This document shows, in pieces, positions 6,510-6,637 of a stretch of 6,637 bases of DNA. The stretch spans positions 1 through 6,637 of the forward strand of contig JAPJRA010000210.1 in the NCBI GenBank assembly GCA_030824835.1, read 5' to 3'. Source of the stretch: Geminicoccaceae bacterium (lineage in GTDB: Bacteria > Pseudomonadota > Alphaproteobacteria > Geminicoccales > Geminicoccaceae). A program made the translations under genes and the position numbers. The notes under the pieces were generated by a model that saw only the letters and a list, made by a program, of their open reading frames with translations, was not told the DNA's origin and made no database searches. Position 1 is the first letter of the stretch. Each line of letters opens with the position of its first letter.

Positions 6510-6529
6510 AATTGTGTTTTCGTACAATT
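6510..6529. repeat. Inverted repeat AATTGT-N8-ACAATT, possible operator upstream of rpfF
   Basis: Perfect 6-bp arms, AATTGT (6510-6515) and ACAATT (6524-6529), are separated by 8 bp. The spacing resembles binding sites of dimeric helix-turn-helix regulators. It lies 17 bp from the palindrome at 6481-6492 and shares its AATTG/CAATT half-sites. It does not fit the TGTGA-N6-TCACA spacing of Clp/CRP sites. Confidence 0.4.
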
Positions 6530-6576
6530 TTATGAGAAGTTCTTATTAGTTGACATTGAACGTTCTGGAAAAAAAT

Positions 6577-6592
6577 GGCCTTTTATACGGCC
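6577..6592. repeat. Inverted repeat GGCC-N8-GGCC
   Basis: GGCC arms flank an AT-rich 8-bp core (TTTTATAC on the plus strand). These GC-rich arms stand out in an AT-rich region. With only 4-bp arms this is a weak call, perhaps a protein-binding site or a small hairpin. Confidence 0.2.
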
Positions 6593-6611
6593 CACTTTCC
6601 CAACCACAGCG

Positions 6612-6617
6612 ATTATA
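6612..6617 (-). promoter_or_regulatory. Possible distal -10 element for rpfF
   Basis: The minus strand reads TATAAT, a perfect -10 consensus. A matching -35 hexamer would fall at or beyond the right edge of the window and cannot be judged. Transcription from here would give an rpfF leader of about 260 nt containing both AATTG dyads. Confidence 0.2.
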
Positions 6618-6637
6618 TTGCGTTAAGGTTAATAAAA

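Larger units (their letters stand above)
6345..6637. other. AT-rich non-coding region upstream of rpfF
   Basis: This 293-base stretch has no convincing gene on either strand. It is much more AT-rich than the rest of the window: hand counts give about 23% G+C for 6481-6540 and 38% for 6541-6600. It must contain the rpfF promoter unless that lies beyond the right edge. On the minus strand a perfect TATAAT is present (6612-6617), but its -35 position would fall at or past the window end. TAAAAT and AATAAT also occur closer to rpfF, without good -35 partners. It holds several dyads, listed separately. Confidence 0.6.

Noticed and set aside
6550..6588. Plus-strand promoter using the perfect TTGACA at 6550-6555
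   Set aside because: At the normal 16-18 nt distance there is no -10 element; the nearest TATA-like stretch is about 26 nt away, and no plus-strand gene follows within the window.
1..6637. CRISPR arrays, tRNA or rRNA genes, insertion sequences
   Set aside because: I saw no regularly spaced repeats, no RNA gene signatures and no transposase motifs on either strand.

Overview
The window is GC-rich (a hand count of one 60-base row inside the last gene gives about 72% G+C) with long, tightly packed genes. This fits a high-GC proteobacterium. The gene content, a diffusible signal factor (DSF) locus of the rpf type, is best known in Xanthomonadaceae but also occurs in other proteobacteria. I cannot fix the genus from the sequence.

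Layout: (1) 1-424, minus strand: the 5' part of a gene running off the left edge. It encodes an inner-membrane protein of the MotA/TolQ/ExbB type that resembles ZorA of the Zorya anti-phage system. (2) 425-622: a divergent intergenic region with promoter-like elements and two short inverted repeats. (3) 623-2806, plus: a 727-residue response regulator with the order REC-PAS-GGDEF-EAL. (4) 2823-5351, plus, 16 nt downstream: an 842-residue RpfC-like hybrid sensor kinase (membrane sensor, HisKA, HATPase, pseudo-receiver, receiver, HPt). (5) 5385-6344, minus, convergent with rpfC across 33 nt: an RpfF-like DSF synthase of the crotonase fold. (6) 6345-6637: an AT-rich non-coding region upstream of rpfF carrying palindromes.

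Working model: RpfF makes a cis-2-unsaturated fatty-acid signal, and RpfC senses it through a conserved juxtamembrane segment followed by membrane helices. Phosphoryl groups then pass from His206 to Asp621 to His773 of RpfC and on to Asp55 of the co-transcribed response regulator. In Xanthomonas the output partner is RpfG (REC-HD-GYP), which degrades cyclic di-GMP. Here that position is held by a REC-PAS-GGDEF-EAL protein whose EAL domain keeps its catalytic residues while its GGDEF domain is degenerate. The likely output, cyclic di-GMP hydrolysis, is therefore the same but comes from an unrelated catalytic domain. This swap is the most interesting system in the window. The possible Zorya-type gene at the left edge is the second point to follow up, and needs flanking sequence.
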